Notes: generated by a model not told the origin, from the sequence alone. Positions 32,394-40,181 are shown, counted from the stretch's first letter. The stretch: DNA of 40,181 nt from Chitinophagaceae bacterium (GCA_017882265.1 JADGPW010000005.1:1-40181), one strand, 5' to 3'. Program-made: numbers and translations.

Positions 32394-33713
32394 CTATTTT
32401 GCCTCCATATTTAACACTTCCATCTCGTTTGTAAATGACAGATCAAAATTAACCAGGTTGTCAAACCGGAGATTGGCTGTTTTAAAATCCATGTTGGGGT
32501 ATTTATCTTTCCATTTTTCCTGTATCGCCTTAATTCTTTCAATGATCCCAGGCGAGGCAAATTCATTGTTCTTGGGATCATAATACGCTATGCTATATCC
32601 CAGCGCTACAAAGTATTCCGGGTAATTCACCATCATATACAAATGAAACAATTCGGTGATCGCCCTGGGCTGGCTGTAGGAATACTGACAATAGGATATC
32701 CCATATTCACTGATCTGTGTGGCAATAAAGGGATAGCCATTATCCCTGTACCAAACCATATTATGGTTGGCGCCATGAATGGAGTCGGCGATCGTTTTAT
32801 ATTGCTGTGGCGCTACTATGGAAAAAGTATATTTTGACCTGAACAGGTAGCTGAATATTTCTTCTTTTGGACGGGCCTTCAGTTGTTTAAACGCTTCAAC
32901 CATATCCCTGTTTTTTTCCGGTACCGGTCGTTCGTCTTTTTTAAAATAGATCCCTGCAATCTTTTCCAGGTCGTTTAGTAATTTTCCTTCCGGGGCAATT
33001 AAATAGTCAATCCTGTACACCAATGAAAGCAACATATAAGCTATGCCTCCTGAAAACTTATCTGCATCTACCGAAGCAATAGTGTCAAGGATCTGCCCGA
33101 TCCATTTTTGCAGGTAGTCATATTTTACTTCCTTTTCTGAAGAAGAAATCGTGGTAATATGTTCGCTGTCGGCGGTTTCCAGGATGGAAAAGTCCTGTAC
33201 CAGGAGGTCGTCCTGTTTGTCTCCTTTTGTGGCCAGTTCCTTCAAACCATAATATAATTTACTGGGGCTTGCGGCCTCAATGCTGCTGTCAAACCGCATA
33301 CAAAGCCTGTCATTATCTAATGCAAACCGGCTATAGTATAGAATGAAATTCATTTCCAGCAACCGGCGCATCACCGGCACCGATGGTTGAGGCATGCGGG
33401 CCAGCATTAATTCGGCTTTTAGTTCCTGCGTATTAAATTCACCCCGGACAATCTTAGAACCCTGGTAAAACTGGAACCTTCCTTCAGCACCATTGCGTTC
33501 ATATACCACGTTTTGTTCCGAATTATCTTTTAAATAGTCAAAAAAAGCATCAAAGCTTTCGGGGTATTTTTTCTCTTTGAAAAGATTGTCCGCGTCAGTC
33601 CACCGGGTTACCTTGGCCACCGGTTTATTATTATCCGAATAACGTCCAAAAGGAATCCCGGGATCAACGGGCGGTTCTTTCTTCTTTCCCCGGCCAAAAA
33701 TTTTATCAAACAT
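32394..33713 (-). CDS. Partner protein of the protease, YbjN-like N-terminal part
   Basis: Encodes 439 aa, with no signal peptide. A basic N-terminal tail (MFDKIFGRGKKKEPP) precedes a region (about 38-150) with the YbjN/secretion-chaperone-like pattern: helix, strands GRFQFYQGSKIVRGEF and KAELMLARM, then VPVMRRLLEMNFILYYSRFA in the helical part, and LCMRFDSSIEA. The rest (160-439) is mostly helical with aromatic-rich segments (YGISYCQYSYSQ, LGYSIAYYDPKNNEF). I recognise no enzyme motif. It is first in a two-gene operon with the trypsin-like protease, sharing the YbjN-like fold with that protein's tail, which suggests the two interact. Confidence 0.82.
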   Translation of the reverse strand: MFDKIFGRGKKKEPPVDPGIPFGRYSDNNKPVAKVTRWTDADNLFKEKKYPESFDAFFDYLKDNSEQNVVYERNGAEGRFQFYQGSKIVRGEFNTQELKAELMLARMPQPSVPVMRRLLEMNFILYYSRFALDNDRLCMRFDSSIEAASPSKLYYGLKELATKGDKQDDLLVQDFSILETADSEHITTISSSEKEVKYDYLQKWIGQILDTIASVDADKFSGGIAYMLLSLVYRIDYLIAPEGKLLNDLEKIAGIYFKKDERPVPEKNRDMVEAFKQLKARPKEEIFSYLFRSKYTFSIVAPQQYKTIADSIHGANHNMVWYRDNGYPFIATQISEYGISYCQYSYSQPRAITELFHLYMMVNYPEYFVALGYSIAYYDPKNNEFASPGIIERIKAIQEKWKDKYPNMDFKTANLRFDNLVNFDLSFTNEMEVLNMEAK

Positions 33714-33747
33714 GTTGATTTATTGAGAAAAGGCAAGATAAGAAATT

Positions 33748-33883
33748 CAGTCGGCAGTTGGCCGTCAACAACCGGCAGTTCACAGTTTGCAATTCTCGGC
33801 CAGCGGTCAAGGCCGTTGTGCACTGGGTAGTTAATCTCTTAGAGGCTGTGAACTGCCCACTGCCCACCGTATACTGCCGACTG
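33748..33883. repeat. Nested inverted repeat upstream of dnaN
   Basis: CAGTCGGCAGT (33748-33758) pairs with 33873-33883, and GGCAGTTCACAG (33774-33785) pairs with CTGTGAACTGCC (33846-33857). The order gives one long interrupted hairpin, with GGCC words in the loop. It occupies the divergent region between the protease operon and dnaN. The outer word is the same as in 22798-22963. Confidence 0.78.
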
Positions 33884-33962
33884 ATTTAGTGTTGGCAGTA
33901 TACCAAAAATCAGTAGTTTCGCCACTATCATTATCATCATTTAATCTATTCAATTACAGGTC

Positions 33963-35078
33963 ATGAAGTTTATTGCCTCCTCCTCTTCTTTATTGAAACA
34001 ACTACAGCATATTGCAGGTGTTATTAATGCAAACACCGTGTTGCCCATCCTTGAAGATTTTTTATTTGAAGTGGAAAAAAACAAGCTGACTGTTGTGGCC
34101 ACCGACCTGGAAACGGTCATGAGGGTTCAGCTGGATATTGAGGCAAAAGACAGTGGTAAGGTCTGTATTCCGGCAAAGATCCTGCTGGATTCACTGAAGA
34201 ATATTGCCGACCAGCCCCTGACCTTTACTATCGACAAGAATTTTGGCATTGAGATTACCAGTGATAACGGTAAGTATAAAGTGATGGGAGAAAATCCGGA
34301 TAATTTCCCAAAAGAACCGGTAGCCGACGATACTACTTCCTTTACAATAACTGCTGCAGCGCTGGTAACCGCTATCAACAAAACATTATTTGCTACCAGC
34401 AATGATGATCTGCGTCCTGCCATGACCGGCGTTTTCTTTGAGCTGGACAAAAAGGGACTACAATGTGTAGCTACGGATGCGCATCGGCTGGTTCGCTACA
34501 GGAGAAAGGAGGTAAGCTGCCCTAAAAGTGATTCTTTCATAGCCCCCCGCAAACCTTTGAACCTGCTTAAAGCTGCTATTCCTTTTTCAGAAGATGAGAT
34601 CATCGTCAGCTATAATAATAACCATTTATTTGTTAAGCATGGCACTACGCAAATGAGTTGCCGGCTGATTGATGCGCGGTTTCCTGATTATAAAGTAGTG
34701 ATCCCAACGGATAACCCTTACCGTTTAACAGTTAATAAGAATGATTTTCAAAGTGCTTTACGCAGGGTGAGTGTGTTTAGCAACAAAAGCACAAACCAGG
34801 TAGCGCTGAATATCAGCGGCAGCGAGCTGCAATTGGCCGCACAGGATGTGGACTTCAGTTTTGAAGGAAATGAAAGGATGAAATGCCAATATAATGGTGA
34901 AGATCTGATGATCGCTTTCAATGCCCGTTTTCTAATTGAGATGCTGAATGCTACTGACAGCGAGGAGATCACTATTGAATTATCAACTCCTACCAAGGCC
35001 GGTATCATTAAACCTTCTGAACAGGATGAAAATGAAGAATTGCTGATGCTGGTGATGCCGTTGATGCTGAATCAATAA
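33963..35078 (+). CDS. dnaN: DNA polymerase III beta sliding clamp
   Basis: Encodes 371 aa with the three-domain clamp architecture and normal length. Recognisable blocks are ANTVLPILEDFLFEV, TDLETVMRVQLD, ITSDNGKYKVMGENPDNFPK in parts, and VATDAHRLVRYRR at the domain 2 hydrophobic cleft. The C-terminal LMLVMPLMLNQ supplies the cleft tail. It encircles DNA and tethers the replicative polymerase. No dnaA, recF or gyrB is adjacent, so this is a dispersed dnaN locus as in many Bacteroidota. A terminator lies at 35190. Confidence 0.97.
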   Translation: MKFIASSSSLLKQLQHIAGVINANTVLPILEDFLFEVEKNKLTVVATDLETVMRVQLDIEAKDSGKVCIPAKILLDSLKNIADQPLTFTIDKNFGIEITSDNGKYKVMGENPDNFPKEPVADDTTSFTITAAALVTAINKTLFATSNDDLRPAMTGVFFELDKKGLQCVATDAHRLVRYRRKEVSCPKSDSFIAPRKPLNLLKAAIPFSEDEIIVSYNNNHLFVKHGTTQMSCRLIDARFPDYKVVIPTDNPYRLTVNKNDFQSALRRVSVFSNKSTNQVALNISGSELQLAAQDVDFSFEGNERMKCQYNGEDLMIAFNARFLIEMLNATDSEEITIELSTPTKAGIIKPSEQDENEELLMLVMPLMLNQ

Positions 35079-35183
35079 AACCCATCCACAGCCCCTCCCT
35101 AACGCATACGCTAAAGCTTGCGCCACCAACATAGCTTCAGCACACGCCGTCAATGTCGGCGCAAAGGGAGTTAGTAAATTATC

Positions 35184-35837
35184 CTAAAAATCTCTCCGTG
35201 CAATTAGAGAGATCTTTTTCTTTTTGTTTTTGATACTGTTGACTTTCATTTTAAAAATGATCCACTCCGCTACAGCAAGATTTATTACCCAGCCCATCCA
35301 GGCCACCGCCCGGTACACTTCCATTGGCGGCAAATGCATCGTATTATTGATTCCGAATTTCCAGGCCCTGAGCGTAATCGCTGATAATGTAAGGGCGTAG
35401 CTCCTTATCATATACTTCCGGTGAGCTTTGAAATCTTTCTGTTTTGCTTTAACCAGGGCTATGATCGTAAAAGACATCCATAAAAGGGCCAGTGATACGA
35501 AAGCAATTCTTGATGTAATGCCTCCGTTTGCATAAAATCCCATTAGCAATCCGGCCGGGCCGGTAATGAGCAATACATCAACAACATAAATGTACCCGAA
35601 CACGCGATGAAGCGCTGGTTTGTATTTCATTAGCCGCCTGGAGAACTGGGTAAACCCGGCGAGCAGCACCCATAGGCTGGCATATATATGAATAAAAAAG
35701 GCGATCCGCCAATGATCGATCTCAATATATTGTTGTTTGATACGCAAAAATCCAACATCTGTTCTATACGGGATATAGTTGGCCGTAATGGTTGCCATTA
35801 ACCAGGTAAAGAAAGCCAGTGTCAACAAAAGGCCCAT
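35184..35837 (-). CDS. DUF2306-type membrane protein
   Basis: Encodes 217 aa. Six to seven membrane helices, with the family pattern HWRIAFFIHIYASLWVLLAG, the conserved LHRVFGYIYV and HRKYMIRSYALTLSAITLR. The His and Arg residues in these blocks recall cytochrome-b561-like helices, but no cofactor is established. It lies in the inner membrane, function unknown. The C-terminal basic tail (KNKKKKISLIARRDF) is formed by the terminator stem. Convergent with dnaN and divergent from the lipoprotein at 35924 with an 86-nt shared promoter region. Confidence 0.85.
   Translation of the reverse strand: MGLLLTLAFFTWLMATITANYIPYRTDVGFLRIKQQYIEIDHWRIAFFIHIYASLWVLLAGFTQFSRRLMKYKPALHRVFGYIYVVDVLLITGPAGLLMGFYANGGITSRIAFVSLALLWMSFTIIALVKAKQKDFKAHRKYMIRSYALTLSAITLRAWKFGINNTMHLPPMEVYRAVAWMGWVINLAVAEWIIFKMKVNSIKNKKKKISLIARRDF
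35190..35226. terminator. Terminator for dnaN, overlapping the convergent gene end
   Basis: 7-bp stem ATCTCTC (35190-35196) with GAGAGAT (35207-35213), a 10-nt loop and a T-rich tract CTTTTTCTTTTTG on the plus strand. On the minus strand the stem is followed by TTTTT, so it may also end the DUF2306 gene, whose last codons form the stem. Confidence 0.78.
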
Positions 35838-35923
35838 ATTCCAAATATTTGTACGCCTCAGAATTTGTAGTATTTTTAAAACCCAATAAACCCACCCGTC
35901 TTTACAAATTTAAAACTTTCACT

Positions 35924-36670
35924 ATGAGAAAATATTTGTTCCTGATATTTGCCGCTTCTTTTTCCCTGGCCTGTAACGACAATAAAAAACCGGTGTCGGG
36001 AAAGGATTCCGGTGATACGACACAAACTGCTGTTACAAAAACGCCTCCTCCGGTGAATATGATTCAAAAACTGCTGGGGTCATTTGTAGGCGTTTTTGGC
36101 GACAATAAGATCACCTTGCTAATTACCAGGGCACAGGGCGACTCGGTGGAAGGTAGGTCTATTGTGGGTGGAAATGATCGTCCTTTTTCCGGGATATTTA
36201 CTGAGAAAGATGGCAATTACAGCATTACGGCAAAAGAGCCTGGCGATGACCCCAATGATGGCGTTTTTACATTTAACTTAAACGCTTCTAATCCAGATAT
36301 AGTAACCGGTTCCTGGAAACCAAATAATGAAAAAAAGCCTGCTAAAGACTATTCACTGCAACGAAAAGCATTTCAGTACCGGGCAGATGTTGGAGACTAT
36401 CCCCAGGCGTCACAGCGGCTATTGACCCATAAAGATGTGGAAAATATGATGAAAACTGATCTTGAATTTATGCGTAACGAGATCTTTGCGCGTCACGGTT
36501 TTTGTTTTAAGAAAAAATACCTCCGACAGCAGTTTGAAATGCAGGACTGGTATGTTCCTGACAATAATAACATCAAGGACCGCCTGACCGATATCGAAAA
36601 GAAAAATATTGAGCTGATCAAACGGTATGAAAAATATGCCGATGATTACGGTGATGAATATGGCCGTTAA
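35924..36670 (+). CDS. Lipoprotein with YARHG domain
   Basis: Encodes 248 aa. ATG 35924 gives MRKYLFLIFAASFSLAC with lipobox SLAC. A Lys/Asp/Thr/Pro linker (20-45) precedes a beta-rich domain (about 48-135: LLGSFVGVFGDNKITLLITR, SVEGRSIVGGNDRPFSG). The C-terminal YARHG domain (about 160-240) is clear: MRNEIFARHGFCFKKKYLRQ, then WYVPDNNNIKDRLTDIEKKN. YARHG is thought to be an extracellular domain in surface proteins. A strong terminator starts eight nt after the stop. Confidence 0.88.
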   Translation: MRKYLFLIFAASFSLACNDNKKPVSGKDSGDTTQTAVTKTPPPVNMIQKLLGSFVGVFGDNKITLLITRAQGDSVEGRSIVGGNDRPFSGIFTEKDGNYSITAKEPGDDPNDGVFTFNLNASNPDIVTGSWKPNNEKKPAKDYSLQRKAFQYRADVGDYPQASQRLLTHKDVENMMKTDLEFMRNEIFARHGFCFKKKYLRQQFEMQDWYVPDNNNIKDRLTDIEKKNIELIKRYEKYADDYGDEYGR

Positions 36671-36677
36671 TTCTTTT

Positions 36678-36707
36678 AGAAAGCCCAGAAATTATTCTGG
36701 GCTTTCT
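36678..36707 (+). terminator. Rho-independent terminator after the YARHG gene
   Basis: 13-bp perfect stem AGAAAGCCCAGAA (36678-36690 with 36695-36707) and a 4-nt loop, preceded by TTCTTTT. The downstream T content is modest, but the stem is strong and well placed. Confidence 0.85.
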
Positions 36708-36732
36708 TCAACCTGTAATAGTTTGGTCTTTT

Positions 36733-36978
36733 ATGCGTTTTATGATTATCCGGACATACGATAATTACATTCCGGCGCATATTGCGCTGGGACGATTACA
36801 GGAAGAGTTCATTAATTGCTTTTTGCAGGACGAATACACGGTAACAATTGACCCCCTCTTATCAAATGCCATTGGTGGAATTAAGTTGCTGGTGGCCGAA
36901 ACCCAGGTTGAGCGGGCTTTGGATATACTTAACGGACACCCGGAACAGGTAGACGATGTTTCGGGGTTTCCTTCCTGA
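36733..36978 (+). CDS. DUF2007-domain small protein
   Basis: Encodes 81 aa. It matches the DUF2007 pattern: a helix IPAHIALGRLQEEFINCFLQDEYTV in two parts, DPLLSNAIGGIKLLVAE, and a C-terminal helix VERALDILNG. These proteins are described as putative signal-transducing or interaction modules with a ferredoxin-like half. A second ATG (codon 4, 36742) is possible. The sterol desaturase family gene follows 22 nt later and is likely in the same transcript. Confidence 0.85.
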   Translation: MRFMIIRTYDNYIPAHIALGRLQEEFINCFLQDEYTVTIDPLLSNAIGGIKLLVAETQVERALDILNGHPEQVDDVSGFPS

Positions 36979-37000
36979 CTTATCATAGAAACAAAATTGC

Positions 37001-37825
37001 ATGTGGCATCAAATTATTGATCATTTTCAAACACTGCAAAAACGCCCGTTGGAGCGTATGGCGATCCTGGTGGGCGGTATGCTCTTTTTTTGGATCCTCG
37101 AAGGCGCAATTCCATTATATACTCCGCATTATAAGAATAACAAAGCCCGGCACGCAGTGGTAAATTTTGGTTTCACTGTCATCCATCTTATTATTCATAC
37201 CGGACTTGCTGTATTCATCGTAATGCTGGCTGACTGGTGCCGGAAAGAATCATTCGGTCTTGCGTACTGGGTGCATGCGAATTGGTATGTTACCATTATA
37301 ATTGGTGTGTTCGCATTGGATTTTAGCAGCTGGTCGGTTCACCTGGTCATGCACAAGGTTCGCCCCCTTTGGGGTTTTCACCTGGTCCATCACACTGACA
37401 ATAATGTGGATGTAACTACAGGCCTGCGTCATCACCCCGGTGACAGCCTTTTACGTGGACTCTTTTTTTTACTATTGATCTTTGTTTCAGGGGCGCCTGT
37501 CTCTGCGGTAATGATCTATCAAACCCTGTTGGTGCTGTCCACTGCTTTTACGCATGCCAATATTCGTCTCCCCCTCTGGCTGGACAGTGGTTTAAGCTAT
37601 GTTCTTGTATCTCCTGATATGCACAAAGTGCATCATCACTGGAAACAACCTTATACTGATAGTAATTATGGCGCCGTTTTTTCCGTCTGGGATCGCTTGC
37701 TGGGTACTTATAATACCCTGGATACAAAAGATATCCGGTATGGCCTCGATCGATATTATCCGAATGAAAAAGATGAAAACTTTATGATGCTCATGAAAAA
37801 ACCTTTTCAAAAATTAGAGCCCTGA
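37001..37825 (+). CDS. Sterol desaturase / fatty acid hydroxylase family membrane enzyme
   Basis: Encodes 274 aa. Four to five membrane helices. Histidine boxes for a di-iron centre are present: HLVMH (about 115-119), HLVHHTDNN (126-), THANI and HKVHHHWKQ. The reaction would be O2-dependent hydroxylation or desaturation of a lipid. Bacterial members include carotenoid and sphingolipid modifying enzymes, and the substrate here is open. It is likely cotranscribed with the DUF2007 gene. The next intact gene, kdsB, starts 163 nt later. Confidence 0.9.
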   Translation: MWHQIIDHFQTLQKRPLERMAILVGGMLFFWILEGAIPLYTPHYKNNKARHAVVNFGFTVIHLIIHTGLAVFIVMLADWCRKESFGLAYWVHANWYVTIIIGVFALDFSSWSVHLVMHKVRPLWGFHLVHHTDNNVDVTTGLRHHPGDSLLRGLFFLLLIFVSGAPVSAVMIYQTLLVLSTAFTHANIRLPLWLDSGLSYVLVSPDMHKVHHHWKQPYTDSNYGAVFSVWDRLLGTYNTLDTKDIRYGLDRYYPNEKDENFMMLMKKPFQKLEP

Positions 37826-37850
37826 TTCTACCGCCCCCAACTTTTTAGGT

Positions 37851-37979
37851 ATGAAAAACTTTCTTTTGCTGACATTTGCCTTTGTTCGCCCGGCCCTAGT
37901 GCACAAGCTGGTCCTTTTATGTGGCCACCAGGATCCACTTGGGAACCAGGTTATGATTTATTACGGTTCCGGCGTATAG
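37851..37979 (+). pseudogene. Possible frameshifted small secreted protein
   Basis: A 42-codon frame begins MKNFLLLTFAFV, like a signal peptide, then becomes unlike one. In the next frame the sequence reads SAQAGPFMWPPGSTWEPGYDLL, which would suit a mature secreted peptide after a cleavage site SAQA. A one-base shift around 37890-37897 would join the two. No homologue is known to me. It may be chance. Confidence 0.3.
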
Positions 37980-37988
37980 TTTTACAGT

Positions 37989-38720
37989 ATGAAAACAATT
38001 GCAATGATTCCGGCACGTTATAGTGCCACTCGGTTTCCCGGAAAGCTCATGCAGCTGCTGGGTGATAAGACTGTAATAAAAAGAACATACGAGGCCACGG
38101 TTGCTACCGGTTTGTTTAACGAAGTAATTGTGGTAACAGATAGCAGGATAATTTTCTCAGAGATCAAGGCTGCTGGTGGCAATGTCCTGATGAGCAGGAG
38201 CGAACACGAGAGTGGTAGCGACAGGATCGCGGAAGCCGCTGCCGGTATGGATGTAGATATTATTGTAAATGTGCAGGGGGATACCCCCTTTATAAAAAAG
38301 GAACCGCTGGAAAAATTGTTACAGCAATTTACAGATCCAGTTGTCCAGGTAGCATCATTGATGCAGGTAATGACCGACCCTGGCGAGATCGCGAATCCTA
38401 ATTATGTAAAAGTCGTGGTCGACAAATACATGAATTCTCTTTTCTTCAGCAGAAGCGTACTTCCTTATCCAAGAGACAAAAATCTTCCTGTTATCTATTA
38501 TGAACATATCGGCGTGTATGCTTTTCGCAAACAGGAATTGATTGATTTTACCCACTGGACTATTTCAACCCTGGAAGCGATTGAAAAAATTGAATGCCTT
38601 CGTTATCTCGAAAATGGCGTTCCTCTCCGTATGGTCATAGTTGACTATTTAGGAATAGAGATTGATACCCCTGAAGACCTGGAAAATGCTGCTAAATTGA
38701 TATCCCCGGGCACTCTTTAG
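37989..38720 (+). CDS. kdsB: CMP-Kdo (or CMP-Kdo8N) synthetase
   Basis: Encodes 243 aa, typical length. IPARYSATRFPGKLM is the nucleotide-binding signature of Kdo cytidylyltransferases. VNVQGDTPFI carries the metal-binding Asp, and SGSDRIAEAA and FFSRSVLPYPRDK follow family blocks. KdsB activates Kdo with CTP for transfer to lipid A. The kdnB gene 68 nt downstream indicates that the true substrate may be 8-amino-Kdo, as described for Shewanella, where KdsB homologues activate Kdo8N. Confidence 0.93.
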   Translation: MKTIAMIPARYSATRFPGKLMQLLGDKTVIKRTYEATVATGLFNEVIVVTDSRIIFSEIKAAGGNVLMSRSEHESGSDRIAEAAAGMDVDIIVNVQGDTPFIKKEPLEKLLQQFTDPVVQVASLMQVMTDPGEIANPNYVKVVVDKYMNSLFFSRSVLPYPRDKNLPVIYYEHIGVYAFRKQELIDFTHWTISTLEAIEKIECLRYLENGVPLRMVIVDYLGIEIDTPEDLENAAKLISPGTL

Positions 38721-38739
38721 AGGGGGAAGGATAATCTCT

Positions 38740-38747
38740 TATTTTTG
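38740..38747 (+). promoter_or_regulatory. Candidate -7 element before kdnB
   Basis: TATTTTTG matches the Bacteroidota TAnnTTTG consensus 41 nt before the kdnB ATG. No good TTG is present at the expected -33 distance, so support is partial. kdnB could also be read from the kdsB transcript. Confidence 0.35.
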
Positions 38748-38788
38748 CCATTCATTTTTTATTCCTCCAAAAGGGGGGCCGCAAATTT

Positions 38789-39862
38789 ATGAAATTCAGA
38801 AACTTTAAAATGGTTGGCTATGTGGTGTATGGCCGGGGCTCTTTCAACCAATTAGATGAAATAATAGCGCCATACCGCCAAAAAGATAAGCCTATGATCT
38901 TTTTGATCGACCATTTTTTTTTAGGTGGTCCATTGATCGATAGGCTCCCCATTCGCGGAAAGGATAAAATAATTTTTGCAGATGTAACGTATGAACCCAA
39001 AACTATTTATGTTGATTTTCTTTCACAGCAACTGAAAGAAGATTTCGGAAGCGTCAGTGGGATCATTGGGATCGGCGGGGGTTCTGCTATGGATCTGGCC
39101 AAAGCCGTCTCTTTAATGATGAATAACCCGGGATCTTCTGCGGATTACCAGGGCTGGGATCTTGTAAAAATTCCGGGAGTTTACAAAGTCGGTATACCAA
39201 CACTAAGCGGCACTGGCGCTGAGGTTTCAAGAACCACCGTGTTGACCGGGCCAACTAAAAAACTGGGTATTAACTCCGACTTTACCCCCTTTGACCAGAT
39301 CATTCTGGATCCCGAACTAACTGCTGACGCTCCGGCCCTCCAACGTTTCTATACGGGAATGGATTGTTATATTCACTGTATTGAAAGCCTGGAAGGTACT
39401 TACCTTAACGAGTTTAGTAAAAGTTATGGGGAAAAGGCCTTGCAGCTTTGCCGGGATGTTTTTGTGAAAAAAGAAAATTGGGGTGCTGACAGTGATGACA
39501 AGCTAATGATGGCAAGTTATGCGGGGGGTATGAGCATTGCTTATTCACAGGTGGGTGTTGCACATGCAGTAAGTTATGGCCTTGGTTATTTGTTAGGTAC
39601 AAAACACGGTATTGGCAATTGTATTGTTATGAATCACCTGGAGGAATATTACCCACTTGCCGTGAAAGAATTTAAATACATGGTTGAAAAAAATAATATC
39701 CCCATCCCGGCAGGAATTACCAAAGGTCTTAGCAATGCGCAATTTGATACTATGATTAATGTCGCTATCGGCATGAGGCCTCTTTGGGAAAATGCCCTGG
39801 GTAAAGATTGGGAAAAGATAATGACCCGTGAAAAACTAAAAGCCCTATATGAGAGGCTATGA
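38789..39862 (+). CDS. kdnB: Kdo 8-oxidase, iron-dependent alcohol dehydrogenase family
   Basis: Encodes 357 aa. The NAD-binding motif GIGGGSAMDLAKAVSLM and the metal region (DCYIHCIESLEGTYLNEF in two parts, GVAHAVSYGLGYLLG, KHGIGN) define a group III-type iron alcohol dehydrogenase. The opening MKFRNFKMVGYVVYGRGSFNQLD and NPGSSADYQGWDLVK closely resemble Shewanella KdnB as I recall it. KdnB oxidises the C8 hydroxyl of Kdo to an aldehyde, and the PLP enzyme KdnA then aminates it to Kdo8N. Adjacent kdsB supports this. No kdnA is visible in the window. Confidence 0.85.
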   Translation: MKFRNFKMVGYVVYGRGSFNQLDEIIAPYRQKDKPMIFLIDHFFLGGPLIDRLPIRGKDKIIFADVTYEPKTIYVDFLSQQLKEDFGSVSGIIGIGGGSAMDLAKAVSLMMNNPGSSADYQGWDLVKIPGVYKVGIPTLSGTGAEVSRTTVLTGPTKKLGINSDFTPFDQIILDPELTADAPALQRFYTGMDCYIHCIESLEGTYLNEFSKSYGEKALQLCRDVFVKKENWGADSDDKLMMASYAGGMSIAYSQVGVAHAVSYGLGYLLGTKHGIGNCIVMNHLEEYYPLAVKEFKYMVEKNNIPIPAGITKGLSNAQFDTMINVAIGMRPLWENALGKDWEKIMTREKLKALYERL

Positions 39863-39900
39863 TCTATATAAAAATCGTTTCGTTTCTTCGGGTATTAAAT

Positions 39901-40181
39901 TTATCTCCAATGTCCTGACACCCATATTTCACCCCGGCGGGTATGCTTCCAATGGCCAGGTATCCAAATACCGCCATGACGATGTGGTCTTTCCCAATGT
40001 CCTTCAACAACTTCATAGCGTCCACCCCGCCATTGCCATTCCGGGCCAATCCATATGGCGTCCGGATAAGGTCTGGTGCCGTGTTCATGAATGTTAATCC
40101 CAACTGGAAATTCAAGACGAACTCTTACATGTTGTGCCCGGGTTGGCAACATCCCAACCACAAACAAAAACAGGAGGACTA
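39901..40181 (-). CDS. WxxGxW-repeat secreted protein (5' end beyond window)
   Basis: At least 93 codons are visible and the frame is open to the window edge. The N-terminal part visible, VLLFLFVVGMLPTRAQ, is the end of a signal peptide whose Met lies outside, so the TTG at 40167 is not needed as a start. The mature part has HVRVRLEFPVGI and then repeats of the YxWGxW/WxxGxW kind: WIGPEWQWRGGRYEVVEGHW, IWIPGHW and IWVSGHWR. Such proteins are small periplasmic or outer-membrane proteins of unknown function. Convergent with kdnB, 38 nt between stops. Confidence 0.82.
   Translation of the reverse strand, partial: VLLFLFVVGMLPTRAQHVRVRLEFPVGINIHEHGTRPYPDAIWIGPEWQWRGGRYEVVEGHWERPHRHGGIWIPGHWKHTRRGEIWVSGHWR

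Noticed and set aside
33963-35078. Replication origin next to dnaN
   Set aside because: No dnaA gene, no cluster of DnaA boxes and no typical origin neighbours were seen. The upstream inverted repeat belongs to a dispersed repeat type.
35084-35170. Possible small RNA or hairpin after dnaN
   Set aside because: CTCCCTAAC and GGGAGTTAG hint at an inverted pair, but the interior has no consistent stem and no promoter was seen. It was left unannotated.
39864-40115. Minus-strand frame overlapping the WxxGxW gene
   Set aside because: It is an out-of-frame shadow of the WxxGxW reading frame, which has a signal peptide and repeated Trp/Gly motifs.

Overview
The window looks like chromosomal DNA of an aerobic Bacteroidota, most likely a Chitinophagaceae-type bacterium. 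The family placement is inference. It rests on weak or absent Shine-Dalgarno sequences, a TTG-N21-TATCTTTG promoter of the Bacteroidota type, and a gene set typical of the phylum (ORF6N proteins, bacterial GH3 adenylase, YARHG lipoprotein, DUF2007, Kdo/Kdo8N genes). No tRNA, rRNA, CRISPR array or complete insertion sequence was seen.

Layout. 1-6938: a repeat-rich left end, a small secreted protein and a lipoprotein that share a bidirectional terminator, the nfeD-slipin membrane pair, and a minus-strand pair of a helical secreted protein and a Prc-type protease. 7117-9311: three tandem ORF6N genes (one broken by a 22-nt palindromic insertion plus a 1-nt shift) and a repeat-filled gap. 9312-14318: the xanthine dehydrogenase operon (FeS/FAD subunit, molybdenum subunit, XdhC). 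14405-20000: SRPBCC protein, cupin, PnuC transporter, Hsp20, NadR-like kinase, GT39 membrane glycosyltransferase, MtgA. 19915-25000: a small membrane protein, LysE exporter, GH3 adenylase, and a GT2 protein fused to a membrane domain. 25046-30053: inositol monophosphatase, thiL, an S41 lipoprotein, omega-amidase, recX. 30114-31111: a decayed sensor remnant. 31291-33713: an unusual cytoplasmic trypsin-like protease with zinc ribbon and YbjN-like tail, plus a partner gene. 33963 to the end: dnaN, DUF2306, YARHG lipoprotein, DUF2007, sterol desaturase family enzyme, kdsB and kdnB (Kdo8N sugar of lipopolysaccharide), and a partial WxxGxW protein.

Two themes stand out. First, all three ORF6N genes carry a near-perfect DNA palindrome at the same place in the reading frame. 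Its arms differ between genes but remain self-complementary, and an orphan hairpin of the same kind lies upstream of the cluster. Second, short palindromic or inverted repeats occur both between genes and inside genes. They appear as in-frame peptide inserts (NadR-like kinase, omega-amidase, xdhA), as a signal-peptide region (S41 lipoprotein), as a C-terminal tail (PnuC), or as a frame-breaking insertion (ORF6N), which resembles the behaviour of Rickettsia palindromic elements. The best candidate for an undescribed protein system is the two-gene protease/YbjN-like operon at 31291-33713.
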